6,501 nt of DNA from Solirubrobacterales bacterium (lineage in GTDB: Bacteria > Actinomycetota > Thermoleophilia > Solirubrobacterales > Solirubrobacteraceae): assembly GCA_025963955.1 (NCBI GenBank), contig JAOPZU010000071.1, positions 1-6,501 on the forward strand. Reading direction: 5' to 3'. The notes under the pieces were generated by a model, which was given only the letters and a program-made list of their open reading frames with translations, did no database searches and had not been told where the DNA came from. Both the position numbers and the translations under genes were made by a program. Shown one piece after another: positions 1-5,392 of this stretch (position 1 is the first letter of the stretch; each line of letters opens with the position of its first letter).

Positions 1-1226
1 TTCAGCGCGACGATCTCCGTCCGGGTGCGCAGCGTCGTTCCGACGGGGACCGGGCGCGCACCGAGCCCGCGGTAGAAGAGGTTGCCCAGGACGCGGCCGC
101 TCGGCGGCGTCGACTGCCCGATCGCGACGTCGCAGACGAGCGCCGGGTGGGCGAGCAGGCCGGCCGTGCCGGTGACCGCCTCGTAGAGCGGCGCGTCGAG
201 GCCGAGGCGCAGGCGGTCGCCGACGACCGCCTGGTGCAGCGCGGCGGCACCGCCGGTCAGCGTCATCCCGGGTGCTCGGAAGACGTCCCCGACGGCGAGC
301 TCGTCGAAGTACGGCGGACCGACGAGCCGGGCGTCGTCCGTGGTCGGAGTCGCGGCGGGCGGGCGCGCGGGGAGCGCCGCGATCCGTCGCGCGCGGCGGA
401 CCATGGCCTCGTCCACCATCTGCCCGTCGAGCCGCACGACCGCCGAGCCCGAGCCCGCCGCGGCGGCCACGGCGGTGATCACGCCGGAGGCCCAGCGGTG
501 CTCGTCCTCACCCGCCGCGAAGCCGTCGTTGATCGGCTGGACCTGCTCCGGATGGATCGCCCACTTGCCGTCGAAGCCGAGCTCCCGCACGCCGCGCACC
601 GCCTCGCGCAGGCCCGCGGCGTCGCCGAGGAGGAAGTGCGGGCCGTCGATGGCGTCCACGCCGCCGTCCCTGGCGGCGGTCAGCAGCAGCTCCTGCGCGA
701 CGAGCCAGCGCCGCAGGTCGCACTCGGCGCCGCGGCGGCCGAGGGCGGCGGCGAGGTCCGCGTAGCCGAGGATCAGGGCGACGACGCCGGCGGCGGAGGC
801 GATCTCGCGGGCGGCGAGCAGCCCGGCGGGCGTCTCGATCAGGGCCTGGATCCCGACGGACGGGGGCAGTGCGGCGCGGGCACGGGCGACCGCCTCCGCG
901 CTCTCGGCCTTGGGCAGGACGACGGAGAAGCCGTCCCGGGCCAGGCCGGCGACGGCGGCCAGGTCCGCTTCGGCGTGCGGCGTGTCCAGCGCGTTGACGC
1001 GGACCGCGACGGTGCGGCCCGCCCACCCGGGCCCGGCGAGCGTCTCGAGCACCTGGGCGCGGGCGGCGTCCTTGGCCTCCGGAGCGACCGCGTCCTCCAG
1101 GTCCAGGACGATCTCGTCCGCGTCCGAGGCCAGGGCCTTGGCGTGCATCCGGGCCGCGTGCCCGGGGACCACCAGGCACGAGCGGTGGACGGCCGGGGCG
1201 GCGGGGGCTTCGGGTCCAGGGGGCAC
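1..1226 (-). CDS. CitE-type CoA-ester lyase fused to a MaoC-like (mesaconyl/itaconyl-CoA hydratase-type) domain, 3' end outside window
   Basis: The frame is open from a GTG at 1226 to the left edge (408 codons visible). Residues about 14-275 are an HpcH/HpaI (CitE-like) TIM-barrel lyase: RSCLVVPGH near the start, VLDLEDAV at 40-47, a substrate-binding-type Arg76 in VRVNALDT, the usual metal ligands Glu131 (IETPAG) and Asp157 (LGYADL), and GKWAIHPEQV near 220-229. A Pro/Ala-rich linker (about 285-300) leads to a hot-dog domain starting at YFDELAVGDVF (about 306) and running off the window. Lyases of this family split beta-hydroxyacyl-CoAs such as citramalyl-, methylmalyl- or malyl-CoA; MaoC hydratases make such substrates. 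In Mycobacterium tuberculosis the lyase Rv2498c neighbours the separate MaoC gene Rv2499c, and in itaconate degradation Ich (hydratase) and Ccl (lyase) act consecutively, so a fused two-step enzyme is inferred. GTG 1226 is chosen because no ATG precedes the conserved N-terminus and a -10-like hexamer lies 8 nt upstream. The exact substrate is unknown. Confidence 0.85.
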   Translation of the reverse strand, partial: MPPGPEAPAAPAVHRSCLVVPGHAARMHAKALASDADEIVLDLEDAVAPEAKDAARAQVLETLAGPGWAGRTVAVRVNALDTPHAEADLAAVAGLARDGFSVVLPKAESAEAVARARAALPPSVGIQALIETPAGLLAAREIASAAGVVALILGYADLAAALGRRGAECDLRRWLVAQELLLTAARDGGVDAIDGPHFLLGDAAGLREAVRGVRELGFDGKWAIHPEQVQPINDGFAAGEDEHRWASGVITAVAAAAGSGSAVVRLDGQMVDEAMVRRARRIAALPARPPAATPTTDDARLVGPPYFDELAVGDVFRAPGMTLTGGAAALHQAVVGDRLRLGLDAPLYEAVTGTAGLLAHPALVCDVAIGQSTPPSGRVLGNLFYRGLGARPVPVGTTLRTRTEIVAL

Positions 1227-1234
1227 TGGGCGCG

Positions 1235-1240
1235 AGCATA
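1235..1240 (-). promoter_or_regulatory. Candidate -10 element of the fusion-lyase gene (leaderless)
   Basis: Minus-strand TATGCT fits the actinobacterial TANNNT -10 pattern and lies exactly 8 nt before the GTG at 1226. That distance would put the transcription start at or within a base or two of the start codon, giving a leaderless mRNA. No convincing Shine-Dalgarno sequence is present, which agrees. No good -35 is visible; its position would fall close to the first inverted repeat. Confidence 0.45.
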
Positions 1241-1263
1241 CCCTGGACGCGCCAAGTAGGACA

Positions 1264-1276
1264 TGTCGGCCGGACA
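1264..1276. repeat. Imperfect palindrome TGTCGGCCGGACA, candidate operator half
   Basis: The 13 bases TGTCGGCCGGACA carry TGTC and GACA ends around a GGCCG core and are palindromic apart from one mismatched pair. The element overlaps the next inverted repeat and sits about 25-35 bp upstream of the lyase -10. It shares the TGTC...GACA ends with the element at the TetR start. Confidence 0.4.
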
Positions 1277-1286
1277 CACTGTCCGG
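1270..1286. repeat. Perfect inverted repeat CCGGACA-CAC-TGTCCGG, candidate TetR operator
   Basis: Seven-base arms CCGGACA and TGTCCGG are perfect reverse complements around the 3-nt spacer CAC. The arms use the same TGTCCGG half-site as the palindrome at the TetR start codon, in the outward-facing order. The location in a divergent intergenic region next to a TetR gene makes an operator the leading interpretation. Binding is inferred. Confidence 0.6.
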
Positions 1287-1291
1287 GTACG

Positions 1292-1307
1292 CGGACCGGG
1301 CGGTCCG
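1292..1307. repeat. Inverted repeat CGGACC-GGGC-GGTCCG
   Basis: Six-base perfect arms lie around a 4-nt spacer, again built on a GGAC/GTCC core. It may be a further, weaker regulator site in the array. In DNA this GC-rich a 6-bp inverted repeat can also occur by chance. Confidence 0.35.
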
Positions 1308-1335
1308 GAACTGGCCGGCCGGCCGAAGGCGCCGG

Positions 1336-1350
1336 TAGGCTGTCCGGACA
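1336..1350 (+). promoter_or_regulatory. TetR-gene -10 overlapping the palindromic operator TGTCCGGACA
   Basis: TAGGCT (1336-1341) fits TANNNT and lies 8 nt before the ATG at 1350, the same geometry as the divergent lyase promoter, so a leaderless transcript is likely. The perfect 10-bp palindrome TGTCCGGACA (1341-1350) starts on the last base of the hexamer and ends on the A of the start codon, so a bound protein would block transcription start. The same 15 bases recur, with two differences, upstream of the dehydrogenase operon at 5357-5371. A GGTAGG at 1334-1339 could instead serve as a modest ribosome-binding site. Confidence 0.6.
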
Positions 1351-1982
1351 TGCCGTCCGTCACCCGCAAGTCGCAGAGCACCCGGACCCAGCGTCGCGAC
1401 AAGGCCCGCGACCGGCTGCTCGGCGTGGTCGAGCGGCTGCTCGAGGAGGGCGAGTCCTTCACCGAGATCAGCGTGGAGCGCCTGGTCTCCGAGGCCGGCA
1501 TCTCGCGCTCGACCTTCTACGTGTACTTCGAGGACAAGGGCGACCTGCTGCGCGCCTGGTTCGAGGACATCACCGGCGAGCTCTCCGACGCGGCGAAGGA
1601 CTGGTGGGCGCTCGGGAAGGACGCCACCCGCGAGGACCTGCGCGCCGCCCTCGACCGCGTCGTCAAGGCGTACAAGCCGCACACGACGCTGATGGCGGCG
1701 ACGTACGACGCGGCCGCCTACGACGCGAGCGTGCGCGAGCTCGTCGAGGGCATGATGACCGGCAACGTCGCCGGCCTGCGCAAGCACATCAAGGCCGGAC
1801 AGTCGGCGGGCTTCGTCGACGGCACCCTGCCGAGCGCGCAGACCGCCGCGTGGCTGACCTGGATGGCCGAGCGCGGCCTGCACCAGCTCGTGCGCACCGC
1901 GACGGGCGCCGAGCTCGAGAAGCTCATCGACGCCTACACCGCGATCGTCTGGAACACGCTCTACGCGCCGACGCGGACGTAG
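1350..1982 (+). CDS. TetR/AcrR-family transcriptional regulator, EthR-like
   Basis: This 210-residue protein is probably a dimeric repressor that senses a hydrophobic or acyl-CoA ligand. A basic N-terminal stretch (RKSQSTRTQRRDKARDR, 6-22) precedes a TetR helix-turn-helix at about 39-60 with the hallmark EAGISRSTFYVYFEDKGDLL. The rest is an all-helical ligand domain. From memory, the HTH (LLEE..FTEISVERL..EAGISRSTFYVYF) and the C-terminal pattern TLPSAQTAAWLTWMAERGLHQLV resemble mycobacterial EthR, which binds long hydrophobic ligands and represses a divergent gene. That subfamily call is inference. ATG 1350 is preferred over an in-frame ATG at 1263, because the 29 extra residues are Pro/Gly-rich, match nothing in the family and would run through the inverted repeats. 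Divergence from the fusion lyase and the operator-like palindrome on its own start suggest autorepression plus control of neighbours. Confidence 0.93.
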   Translation: MPSVTRKSQSTRTQRRDKARDRLLGVVERLLEEGESFTEISVERLVSEAGISRSTFYVYFEDKGDLLRAWFEDITGELSDAAKDWWALGKDATREDLRAALDRVVKAYKPHTTLMAATYDAAAYDASVRELVEGMMTGNVAGLRKHIKAGQSAGFVDGTLPSAQTAAWLTWMAERGLHQLVRTATGAELEKLIDAYTAIVWNTLYAPTRT

Positions 1983-2005
1983 ATCAGCCCTCCCGCCGCC
2001 GGGAC

Positions 2006-2025
2006 CCGGCCGCTCAGGCGGCCGG
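2006..2025. terminator. Hairpin between convergent genes, candidate bidirectional terminator
   Basis: CCGGCCGC and GCGGCCGG form a perfect 8-bp stem around the loop TCAG. The hairpin covers the stop codon of the FAD oxidoreductase (2014-2016) and begins 24 nt after the TetR stop. A competing smaller hairpin CCGGG-A-CCCGG overlaps it at 1999-2009. There is no U-tract on either side, which is common in high-GC actinobacteria, so a terminator role is plausible but unproven. Confidence 0.5.
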
Positions 2026-3333
2026 CACCCGCTCGTCCAGCAGCTGCTCGACGACCAGCCGGGCCGTCGTCGCGCAGGACTGCGTCCCGCCGTCGCCGTA
2101 CTCGCGCACGCCGTCCCCGACGTTGAAGAGGTTGTCCAGCGGCGTCTCCCGCGGCAGCTCGTAGCCGGAGGCGGCGCGCTGCGCGGGCCACTCGTCCCGC
2201 ATGACGCGCGCGTCGATGACGCGGGTCTCGGGGTGGGCCATCCCGGGGAGCTCGGCCCGCAGCTCCGCCAGCGAGAGCTCGAGCTCCCGGGCCGAGTCGA
2301 AGTCCCCGATCGCGGGCCGCGGCACCGCGTAGACGACCGTCAGGTGCCAGCCCTCGGGCGCGAGCTCGGGGCAGGTCGCCGTCATGTTGCCCGCGTTGCA
2401 GATGCGGTCCGTCGCGCTGAAGACGATCAGCCCCGGGGTGTCCAGCAGCGGCTCGCGGGAGGCGACGTGGATGATGATGTTCGCCGACGGCCGGGAGGTT
2501 GCGGCGATGCGGTCGACGTACGCATCGCCGAGGACCTCAGCCCCGCCGCAGAGGGCGATCGTCGCGGTCGGCCCGACGTTCGAGATCACGGTCCCGCAGG
2601 TCACCTCGGTCGCCACGCCGTCCCGCTCTATGGTGGCGCCGGTGACGCGCCCGTCCGCCACGTGCAGCCGCGTGACCGGCGAGGACAGCCAGACCTCGCC
2701 GCCGTCCCGCGTGACGACGTCCGCCAGCGCCCGGCACACGCCGATGGTTCCCTCCGGGTGGAAGCCGAAGTTCCGGAAGGCCCCCTTCTGCATGAAGTAG
2801 GTCAGGAACGCCTTGGCCGGGATCTCGTCCGCGTTGACCGCGAAGATCGCCGCCGCCAGGTTGCGGAACAGCCGGTGGACGGTCTCGTTCGACGTCGCGC
2901 CGCCGATCCACTGCTCGAGCGTCAGCTGGTCCTCCGGCATCTCGCCCTTCCGCGCGGACCCCAGCCCCGCGAGGACCTTCGCGCCCTTCTTCGTGATCTG
3001 GTCCAGCAGGAAGGACCAGCCGCCCTTGGCCGGGTTGACGGTCTTGCCCTTGATGCGGAAGACGTTCGCCGGCGCGGGATAGCGGAGGTCGAGGGTCGCC
3101 TCGAGGTCGGCGAAGGTCTGCTCCATGTCCCCGCCGTTCTCGATCGCGACGGCGCCCGTGTTGACCTTGAAGCCGTCGACGTCGAAGGTCGAGGCGCGGC
3201 CGCCGACGCGGTCCTCGCGCTCGACCAGGAGGGTGCTGACGCCCGCGTGCTGCAGGCGCGCGGCGGCGCAGATGCCGCCCATGCCCGCGCCGATCACGAG
3301 GACGTCGACGTGCTTGGTCTCGGTGGTGCTCAT
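2014..3333 (-). CDS. CrtI/phytoene-desaturase-like NAD(P)/FAD-dependent oxidoreductase
   Basis: The 439-residue flavoprotein has an N-terminal dinucleotide-binding fold: DVLVIGAGMGG with GxGxxG at 15-20, then LLVERED and GGRAST, the usual second FAD contact of the amine-oxidase/CrtI superfamily. The C-terminal FAD signature LFNVGDGVREYGDGGTQS starts near 402. No transmembrane helix or signal peptide is obvious. Relatives desaturate, saturate or isomerise hydrophobic polyenes such as carotenoids and retinoids; the protein is shorter than typical phytoene desaturases (about 490-500 residues) and no carotenoid genes are nearby. It is the last gene of a three-gene operon, 14 nt after the thiolase stop, with GAGGAG 8 nt before its ATG. 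Its place beside a thiolase and an alcohol dehydrogenase suggests it introduces or removes a double bond in a lipid-like acyl-CoA or alcohol. The substrate is unknown. Confidence 0.88.
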   Translation of the reverse strand: MSTTETKHVDVLVIGAGMGGICAAARLQHAGVSTLLVEREDRVGGRASTFDVDGFKVNTGAVAIENGGDMEQTFADLEATLDLRYPAPANVFRIKGKTVNPAKGGWSFLLDQITKKGAKVLAGLGSARKGEMPEDQLTLEQWIGGATSNETVHRLFRNLAAAIFAVNADEIPAKAFLTYFMQKGAFRNFGFHPEGTIGVCRALADVVTRDGGEVWLSSPVTRLHVADGRVTGATIERDGVATEVTCGTVISNVGPTATIALCGGAEVLGDAYVDRIAATSRPSANIIIHVASREPLLDTPGLIVFSATDRICNAGNMTATCPELAPEGWHLTVVYAVPRPAIGDFDSARELELSLAELRAELPGMAHPETRVIDARVMRDEWPAQRAASGYELPRETPLDNLFNVGDGVREYGDGGTQSCATTARLVVEQLLDERVPAA

Positions 3334-3341
3334 GGGACAGG

Positions 3342-3347
3342 CTCCTC
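3342..3347 (-). promoter_or_regulatory. Strong ribosome-binding site of the FAD oxidoreductase
   Basis: GAGGAG directly follows the thiolase TGA stop and ends 8 nt before the ATG at 3333. It is the strongest Shine-Dalgarno sequence in the window and fixes the start, excluding the much longer upstream extension of the frame that runs antisense-like through the thiolase gene. Confidence 0.8.
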
Positions 3348-4496
3348 TCAGAGCGCTTCGATGATGGTCGCGTTGGCCATGCCGCCGCCCTCGCACATGG
3401 TCTGCAGCCCGTAGCGGCCGCCCGTGTCGCGCAGGTGGTGGATGAGCGTGGTCATGATCCGCGCGCCGGAGCCGCCGATCGGGTGCCCGAGGGTGATCGC
3501 GCCGCCGTTCGGGTTGAGCTTCGCGGGGTCGGCGCCGGTCTCGCTCAGCCACGCCAGCGCGACGGAGGCGAAGGCCTCGTTGACCTCGAAGACGTCGATG
3601 TCCTGCAGCGTCAGGCCGGCGCGCGCCAGGACCTTCGCCGTCGCCGGGATCGGGGCGGTGAGCATGATGACCGGGTCCTCCGCCGCGACCGCGACGGCGT
3701 GCACGCGGGCGATCGGCGTCAGGCCCAGCTCGCGCGCCTTCGCGCTCGTCGTCATCAGCAGCGCGCCGCCGCCGTCGCTGATCTGCGAGGCGTTGCCGGC
3801 GGTGACCGTCCCGCCCTCCTTGAACGCGGAGCGGATGCCGGCCAGGGCCTCGAGCGTGCCGCCGCGGCGTACGCCCTCGTCCGCGTCGACGACCGTGCCG
3901 TCCGGCGTGGTGACGGGCGCGATCTGCCCGGCGAAGCGGCCGGCGTCGATCGCCGCCGCGGCCCGCGCGTGGGACTGCAGCGCGAACTCGTCCAGCTGCG
4001 TGCGGCTGAGGCCCCAGCGCTCGGCGATGAGCTCGGCGCCGACGCCCTGGTTCGGGACGATGCCGTCGTAGCGGGCGACGAGCTGCGGCCCGTAGGGCTC
4101 CCCGTTCAGCCCGGAGGCCCCCATCGGCACACGCGACATCGACTCGATGCCGCCCGCGATCGCCACGTCGTAGTGCCCGGCGACCAGGCCCGCCGCGACG
4201 AAGTGCACCGCCTGCTGGGAGGAGCCGCACTGGCGGTCGATCGAGACGCCCGGGATGGACTCGGGCCAGCCCGCGGCCAGCACCGCGCTGCGGGCGACGT
4301 TGAAGGACTGGTCCCCGACCTGCGCGCCCACGCCCCACACCACGTCCTCCACCTGGGCCGGATCGATGCCCGTCCGCTCCGCCAGCGCGCGCAGCAGGTG
4401 CGCGCTCAGGTCGACCGGATGCGTCCCCGCCAGGCCGCCGTTCCGCTTGCCGAGCGGGGTGCGGACGGCCTCGACGATCACCGCGTCGCGATCCAT
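3348..4496 (-). CDS. Acetyl-CoA C-acyltransferase (thiolase family)
   Basis: This 382-residue thiolase carries the full catalytic set: nucleophile Cys90 in SIDRQCGSSQQ, the NEAF motif at 306-309, His338 in GHPIGGSGAR and the second Cys368 in the CEGGGMANA loop. It would cleave a 3-ketoacyl-CoA with CoA to release acetyl-CoA (or propionyl-CoA), or run in reverse. The C-terminal CEGGGMANATIIE and overall length suit actinobacterial degradative FadA-type thiolases, including the steroid side-chain enzymes, rather than short biosynthetic ones. ATG 4496 starts the conserved DAVIVEAVRTP strand; a start at 4577 would add 27 Arg-rich residues overlapping the dehydrogenase gene. Only 2 nt separate it from the upstream dehydrogenase stop, so translation is probably coupled. 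The dehydrogenase could supply its 3-keto substrate. Confidence 0.95.
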   Translation of the reverse strand: MDRDAVIVEAVRTPLGKRNGGLAGTHPVDLSAHLLRALAERTGIDPAQVEDVVWGVGAQVGDQSFNVARSAVLAAGWPESIPGVSIDRQCGSSQQAVHFVAAGLVAGHYDVAIAGGIESMSRVPMGASGLNGEPYGPQLVARYDGIVPNQGVGAELIAERWGLSRTQLDEFALQSHARAAAAIDAGRFAGQIAPVTTPDGTVVDADEGVRRGGTLEALAGIRSAFKEGGTVTAGNASQISDGGGALLMTTSAKARELGLTPIARVHAVAVAAEDPVIMLTAPIPATAKVLARAGLTLQDIDVFEVNEAFASVALAWLSETGADPAKLNPNGGAITLGHPIGGSGARIMTTLIHHLRDTGGRYGLQTMCEGGGMANATIIEAL

Positions 4497-4498
4497 TC

Positions 4499-5332
4499 TC
4501 AGCTCGCCATCCCGAGCGACAGGCCGCCGCTGACGTTCAGCACCTGGCCGTGGATGTAGTCGGACGCGGGCGAGCACAGGACGTAGACCCCGCGCGCCGC
4601 CTCCTCGGCCGTCGCCGGGCGCCCGAGCGGGATCGCCATCCCGAAGTTCTGCCGCACAACGTCCGGCACGCCGAGCGTGATCCGCTCACCGGAGGAGCCC
4701 GCCTCGACCTCGCCCACGGTCCCGATCGACGCGGTCAGCCGCGTCTCGATGACGCCGAAGGCCACGCAGTTGACGTTGATCTTGAAGCCACCCCACTCCT
4801 TGGCGACGGCCCGCGTGAGGCCGACGACGGCGCCCTTGCCGCTTGCGTACGCCACCTGGCCCGCGTTGCCCATCACGCCGGAGAGGGACGTGACGTTCAC
4901 GACCTTGCGGAAGACCTCCACGCCCTCGGCCTTCTCCTTCTTGGCCGGTTCGCGCAGGTGCGGGGCGGCGGCGCGCAGAACGCGGAAGGGGACGACCGTG
5001 TGGATGTCGAGCATCGCCTGGTACTGCTCGTCGGTGACCTTGTGAATCGGCCCGTCCCAGGCGTAGCCGGCGTTGTTGACGACGATGTCGAGCTTGCCGT
5101 AGGTGTCGATCGCGGTCTGCACGAGGGCGTCGCAGACGCCGTCCGCGGTGAGGTCCCCGACGTGGGCGACGCCCGGCGTGGCGAGCGCGCCGACGACGGC
5201 CTCCGCCTCGGCGCCGTCCCGGTCGGAGACCACCACGTGGGCGCCCGCGTCCGCGAGCTTGCGCGCCACCTGCTCCCCGATGCCGCGTCCGGCTCCCGTG
5301 ACGATCGCGACCCTGCCGTCCAGCTCACCCAT
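4499..5332 (-). CDS. Short-chain dehydrogenase/reductase (FabG-like), probably NAD-dependent
   Basis: The 277-residue classical SDR has TGAGRGIG at 12-19 (cofactor loop), NNAG at 86-89, catalytic Ser149 in NVTSLSG, and Tyr162-x3-Lys166 in YASGK. Asp37 at the end of the second strand (VVVSDRDG) usually indicates NAD(H) preference, fitting an oxidative, catabolic step such as 3-hydroxyacyl-CoA to 3-ketoacyl-CoA. It is longer than the usual 245-255 residues because of a charged insertion around 127-143 (REPAKKEKAEGVEVFRK) before the catalytic Ser strand and an expanded loop near 200-225. It is the first gene of the operon with the thiolase and FAD oxidoreductase, and would feed the thiolase directly. 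GGAG lies 6 nt before its ATG, and a candidate promoter and operator lie 25-75 bp upstream. Confidence 0.94.
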   Translation of the reverse strand: MGELDGRVAIVTGAGRGIGEQVARKLADAGAHVVVSDRDGAEAEAVVGALATPGVAHVGDLTADGVCDALVQTAIDTYGKLDIVVNNAGYAWDGPIHKVTDEQYQAMLDIHTVVPFRVLRAAAPHLREPAKKEKAEGVEVFRKVVNVTSLSGVMGNAGQVAYASGKGAVVGLTRAVAKEWGGFKINVNCVAFGVIETRLTASIGTVGEVEAGSSGERITLGVPDVVRQNFGMAIPLGRPATAEEAARGVYVLCSPASDYIHGQVLNVSGGLSLGMAS

Positions 5333-5338
5333 GTCCTG

Positions 5339-5342
5339 CTCC
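5339..5342 (-). promoter_or_regulatory. Ribosome-binding site of the SDR gene
   Basis: Minus-strand GGAG, 6 nt before the ATG at 5332, within the purine-rich stretch CGGAGCAGGAC. Unlike the two left-hand genes this one has a real leader (about 25 nt from the candidate promoter). Confidence 0.7.
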
Positions 5343-5356
5343 GTTTCCCTCGACGT

Positions 5357-5371
5357 TGTTCGGACAGTCTA
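5357..5371 (-). promoter_or_regulatory. Candidate promoter/operator of the SDR-thiolase-FAD operon, near copy of the TetR-start element
   Basis: Minus-strand TAGACTGTCCGAACA matches the element at the TetR start (TAGGCTGTCCGGACA, 1336-1350) at 13 of 15 bases. TAGACT (5371-5366) fits TANNNT as a -10, placing the transcription start near 5358 and leaving a leader with a good ribosome-binding site. TGTCCGAACA is a palindrome with one mismatched pair. GTCT-ATCC-AGAC (5367-5378) forms a second short inverted repeat over the hexamer. The shared element suggests direct control by the TetR protein. Confidence 0.55.
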
Positions 5372-5392
5372 TCCAGACGGAGTGCCCGAGAG

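Larger units (their letters stand above)
1227..1349. promoter_or_regulatory. Divergent promoter/operator region between the fusion lyase and the TetR regulator
   Basis: These 123 bp separate two divergently transcribed genes. They contain a -10-like hexamer next to each start codon and, between them, several GGAC/GTCC inverted repeats plus a GGCC run, listed separately. TetR regulators commonly bind such divergent regions and control both themselves and the neighbour, so joint control is the natural inference. No open frame here resembles a protein. Confidence 0.7.

Noticed and set aside
508..1239. Minus-strand open frame of 243 codons starting with ATG at 1239
   Set aside because: It is a shifted frame of the fusion lyase gene, with Arg/Pro/Gly-rich sequence and no motif; the correct frame starts at GTG 1226.
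147..1259. Long plus-strand open frame of 370 codons opposite the fusion lyase
   Set aside because: Its translation is low-complexity Arg/Gly/Ala/Asp with no family pattern, as expected opposite a GC-rich gene; the minus-strand frame encodes clear lyase and hot-dog motifs.
1313..1324. GGCCGGCCGGCC run as an operator
   Set aside because: A simple GC repeat that is palindromic by composition and lacks the GTCC/GGAC core of the other sites.
1263..1349. Upstream ATG extending the TetR protein by 29 residues
   Set aside because: The extension is Pro/Gly-rich, unlike any TetR N-terminus, and would place the inverted repeats inside the coding region.
1793..1806. CCGGACAGTCGGC inside the TetR gene, resembling the operator half-site
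   Set aside because: Only one half-site matches, it is within coding sequence for ordinary TetR residues, and no promoter-like hexamer is associated.
3334..4338. Upstream extension of the FAD oxidoreductase frame through the thiolase gene, giving 774 residues
   Set aside because: The extra part is an out-of-frame reading of the thiolase; the flavoprotein clearly begins at the ATG at 3333, behind GAGGAG.
3435..4559. Long plus-strand frame (374 codons) opposite the thiolase and SDR end
   Set aside because: Composition-driven antisense frame with no recognisable motif; the minus-strand genes have full catalytic signatures.
4497..4577. Upstream thiolase start at 4577
   Set aside because: It adds 27 Arg/Pro-rich residues overlapping the SDR C-terminus; the conserved thiolase N-terminus begins at the ATG at 4496.
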